Part shown: positions 5,677 to 6,905 of the stretch, one piece after another
Position numbering within the stretch: the stretch's first letter is position 1
Layout of the letters: the number at the start of each line of letters is the position of its first letter
Origin: Sulfurimonas sp.
Lineage (GTDB): Bacteria > Campylobacterota > Campylobacteria > Campylobacterales > Sulfurimonadaceae
DNA: 6,905 nucleotides
NCBI GenBank assembly: GCA_003978475.1
Contig: QNZR01000179.1
Span: 1 to 6,905, forward strand
Direction of reading: 5' to 3'
Program-made: the position numbers and the translations under genes
Notes under the pieces: model-generated
Seen by the model: the letters and a program-made list of their open reading frames with translations, nothing else
Databases searched by the model: none
What the model was told of the DNA's origin: nothing

Positions 5677-6905
5677 ATGCAAAAAATATTTTATGAGCTG
5701 GCATCGCTTGATCAGCGGTGTTACAATACCTTTGAATTGAGTGAAGATCTGTTGATGGAGCATGCGGCCGACGGCATGCGGGAGTACATTACGACACACT
5801 ACGACCGTACGCATTCCCTGCTCGTTGTCTGCGGCAGTGGCAATAACGGTGCCGACGGCATGGCATTGGCGCGTATCTTACATCAAGACTACCGTGTCTG
5901 TGTCTATCTTCCGTTTGGAGCTTCCTCACCGATGGCGCAGCTACAGCTACGCCGCGCTACGAACGCAGGAGTTGACATTGTCAATACGCTCCCTTGTGCC
6001 GATATTATAGTCGATGCGCTGTTTGGCACAGGGTTTTCTCGTGCTTTTGACACCGAAACCGCCGCACTGTTACAGCAAATCAACACCATCAAAGCCATAA
6101 AAATCGCCTGTGATATTCCCTCGGGACTGCATCGTGAAGGTACCTTGGAAAAGCAAACCTTTAGAGCCGATGTCACACTGACCATGGGGGCTCTGAAACT
6201 GAGCATGTTCAGCGACGCGGTTAAAGATGTTGTCGGAACCATACATGTACTGAATTTGGGGCTTAGCCGTGCCCTCTATGAGACAGACTCAAATTACCGG
6301 CTTCTTGAGAGTGATGACCTGAAACTGCCTCATCGCAACATCCAAAACACTCACAAAGGCAGCTTCGGACATCTGGCGATTGTTTGTGGAGAAAAACAGG
6401 GCGCAGCTATTATTGCCGCAACGGCCGCGTTTCGTTTTGGCGCAGGTTTGGTCACCCTGCTTTCCAATGAAAATGTACAACTTCCGCATGAATTGATGCA
6501 GTCACATCTTCTGCCCGACACTACAACAGCCATCGCACTCGGTATGGGCTTGGGAAATGAATTTTCCGACCATGAGCTTGAGTCATATCTTCAGCACAAC
6601 TTGCCCATCATTTTAGATGCCGATATTTTTTCTCACGCCCTGTTTTTAACCTTATTGCAGCGAGAACAGATTATTATCACACCGCACCCAAAAGAGTTTA
6701 CCACGGTTTTAAAAGCGTGCGACATTGCCGACATTGGTGTCGAAGAGCTACAAAACAATCGCTTTTATTATGTGGAATGCTTCTCAAAAGCCTATCCTCA
6801 CGTCGTTTTGCTTTTAAAAGGAGCCAATGTCATTATTGCTCACAATGAAACATACTACATCAACGCGCTTGGCACCAATGCACTGGCTAAAGGAGGCAGC
6901 GGTGA
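5677..6905 (+). CDS. nnr: Bifunctional NAD(P)H-hydrate epimerase / ADP-dependent NAD(P)HX dehydratase (Nnr, YjeF), 3'-truncated by the window edge
   Basis: Repairs hydrated NADH and NADPH: the N-terminal domain epimerises R- and S-NAD(P)HX, and the C-terminal ribokinase-like domain dehydrates the S form at the expense of ADP or ATP. There are 409 complete codons and no stop before the right edge. The YjeF_N epimerase (about 1-200) has LSEDLLMEHAA (21-31), the loop GSGNNGADG (53-61, with Ala where GNNGGDG is more usual), IVDALFGTG (111-119) and CDIPSG (145-150). The dehydratase starts about 215, with HKGSFGHLAIVCG (226-238), AAFRFGAGLVTL (250-261), ALGMGLG (287-293), TPHPKEF (335-341), LLKGA (379-383) and NALAKGGSG (401-409). 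The window stops two bases into the next codon (GA), presumably the catalytic Asp of GGSGD. The start is well fixed: an in-frame TGA at 5662-5664 lies just upstream and no other start codon precedes ATG 5677. It diverges from kdsD across 53 bp. About 50-80 residues are probably missing at the end. Confidence 0.95.
   Translation, partial: MQKIFYELASLDQRCYNTFELSEDLLMEHAADGMREYITTHYDRTHSLLVVCGSGNNGADGMALARILHQDYRVCVYLPFGASSPMAQLQLRRATNAGVDIVNTLPCADIIVDALFGTGFSRAFDTETAALLQQINTIKAIKIACDIPSGLHREGTLEKQTFRADVTLTMGALKLSMFSDAVKDVVGTIHVLNLGLSRALYETDSNYRLLESDDLKLPHRNIQNTHKGSFGHLAIVCGEKQGAAIIAATAAFRFGAGLVTLLSNENVQLPHELMQSHLLPDTTTAIALGMGLGNEFSDHELESYLQHNLPIILDADIFSHALFLTLLQREQIIITPHPKEFTTVLKACDIADIGVEELQNNRFYYVECFSKAYPHVVLLLKGANVIIAHNETYYINALGTNALAKGGSG

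Noticed and set aside
5904..6242. A 112-codon open frame antisense to nnr
   Set aside because: It overlaps the epimerase domain, which has clear motifs in the plus-strand frame. The antisense translation is low-complexity and Ser/Ala/Val-rich with no recognisable features.
1..6905. A novel defence, mobile or secretion system
   Set aside because: All five coding regions are recognisable housekeeping genes with intact motifs, and no unexplained stretch exceeds 140 bp. Nothing in the window supports an undescribed multi-gene system.

Overview
The window looks like an ordinary chromosomal stretch from a Gram-negative bacterium, most likely a free-living Campylobacterota (epsilonproteobacterial) lineage such as the Sulfurimonas/Sulfuricurvum/Sulfurovum group. 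That placement is an inference. It rests on the style of the proteins (an Nnr with the N-terminal LSEDLLMEHAA motif, a short RarA of about 395 residues, and a MetH of the 'SLFSTVPL' linker type), on a moderate GC content judged by eye, and on extended -10 promoters without a clear -35. No database search was possible. A Kdo-pathway gene (kdsD) implies an LPS-bearing outer membrane. I see no phage, insertion sequence, CRISPR array, tRNA or rRNA.

Layout, left to right. (1) Positions 2-2560, + strand: the C-terminal two thirds or more of cobalamin-dependent methionine synthase MetH. It is cut by the left edge, so its homocysteine-binding domain lies outside. (2) Positions 2561-2697: a 137-bp gap between convergent genes, holding a perfect 12-bp inverted repeat that may be a bidirectional terminator. 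(3) Positions 5623 down to 2698, - strand: a tightly packed three-gene operon kdsD-rluB-rarA, with a 4-nt (ATGA) overlap and then a 1-nt (TAATG) overlap. (4) Positions 5624-5676: a 53-bp divergent promoter region. (5) Positions 5677 to the right edge, + strand: nnr, the bifunctional NAD(P)HX epimerase/dehydratase, cut inside the predicted catalytic GGSGD motif.

All five genes are housekeeping functions: methionine and folate cycling (metH), repair of damaged NAD(P)H (nnr), the first step of Kdo synthesis (kdsD), rRNA pseudouridylation (rluB) and stalled-fork processing (rarA). The operon does not form one biochemical pathway. Its genes are linked by translation coupling rather than shared chemistry.

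The most interesting signal is regulatory. Both divergent genes have a perfect TATAAT box placed so that the predicted transcription start falls on the A of each ATG, and neither has a Shine-Dalgarno sequence. This predicts a mirrored pair of leaderless transcripts from a very compact divergent promoter. I found no evidence of a novel multi-gene system.
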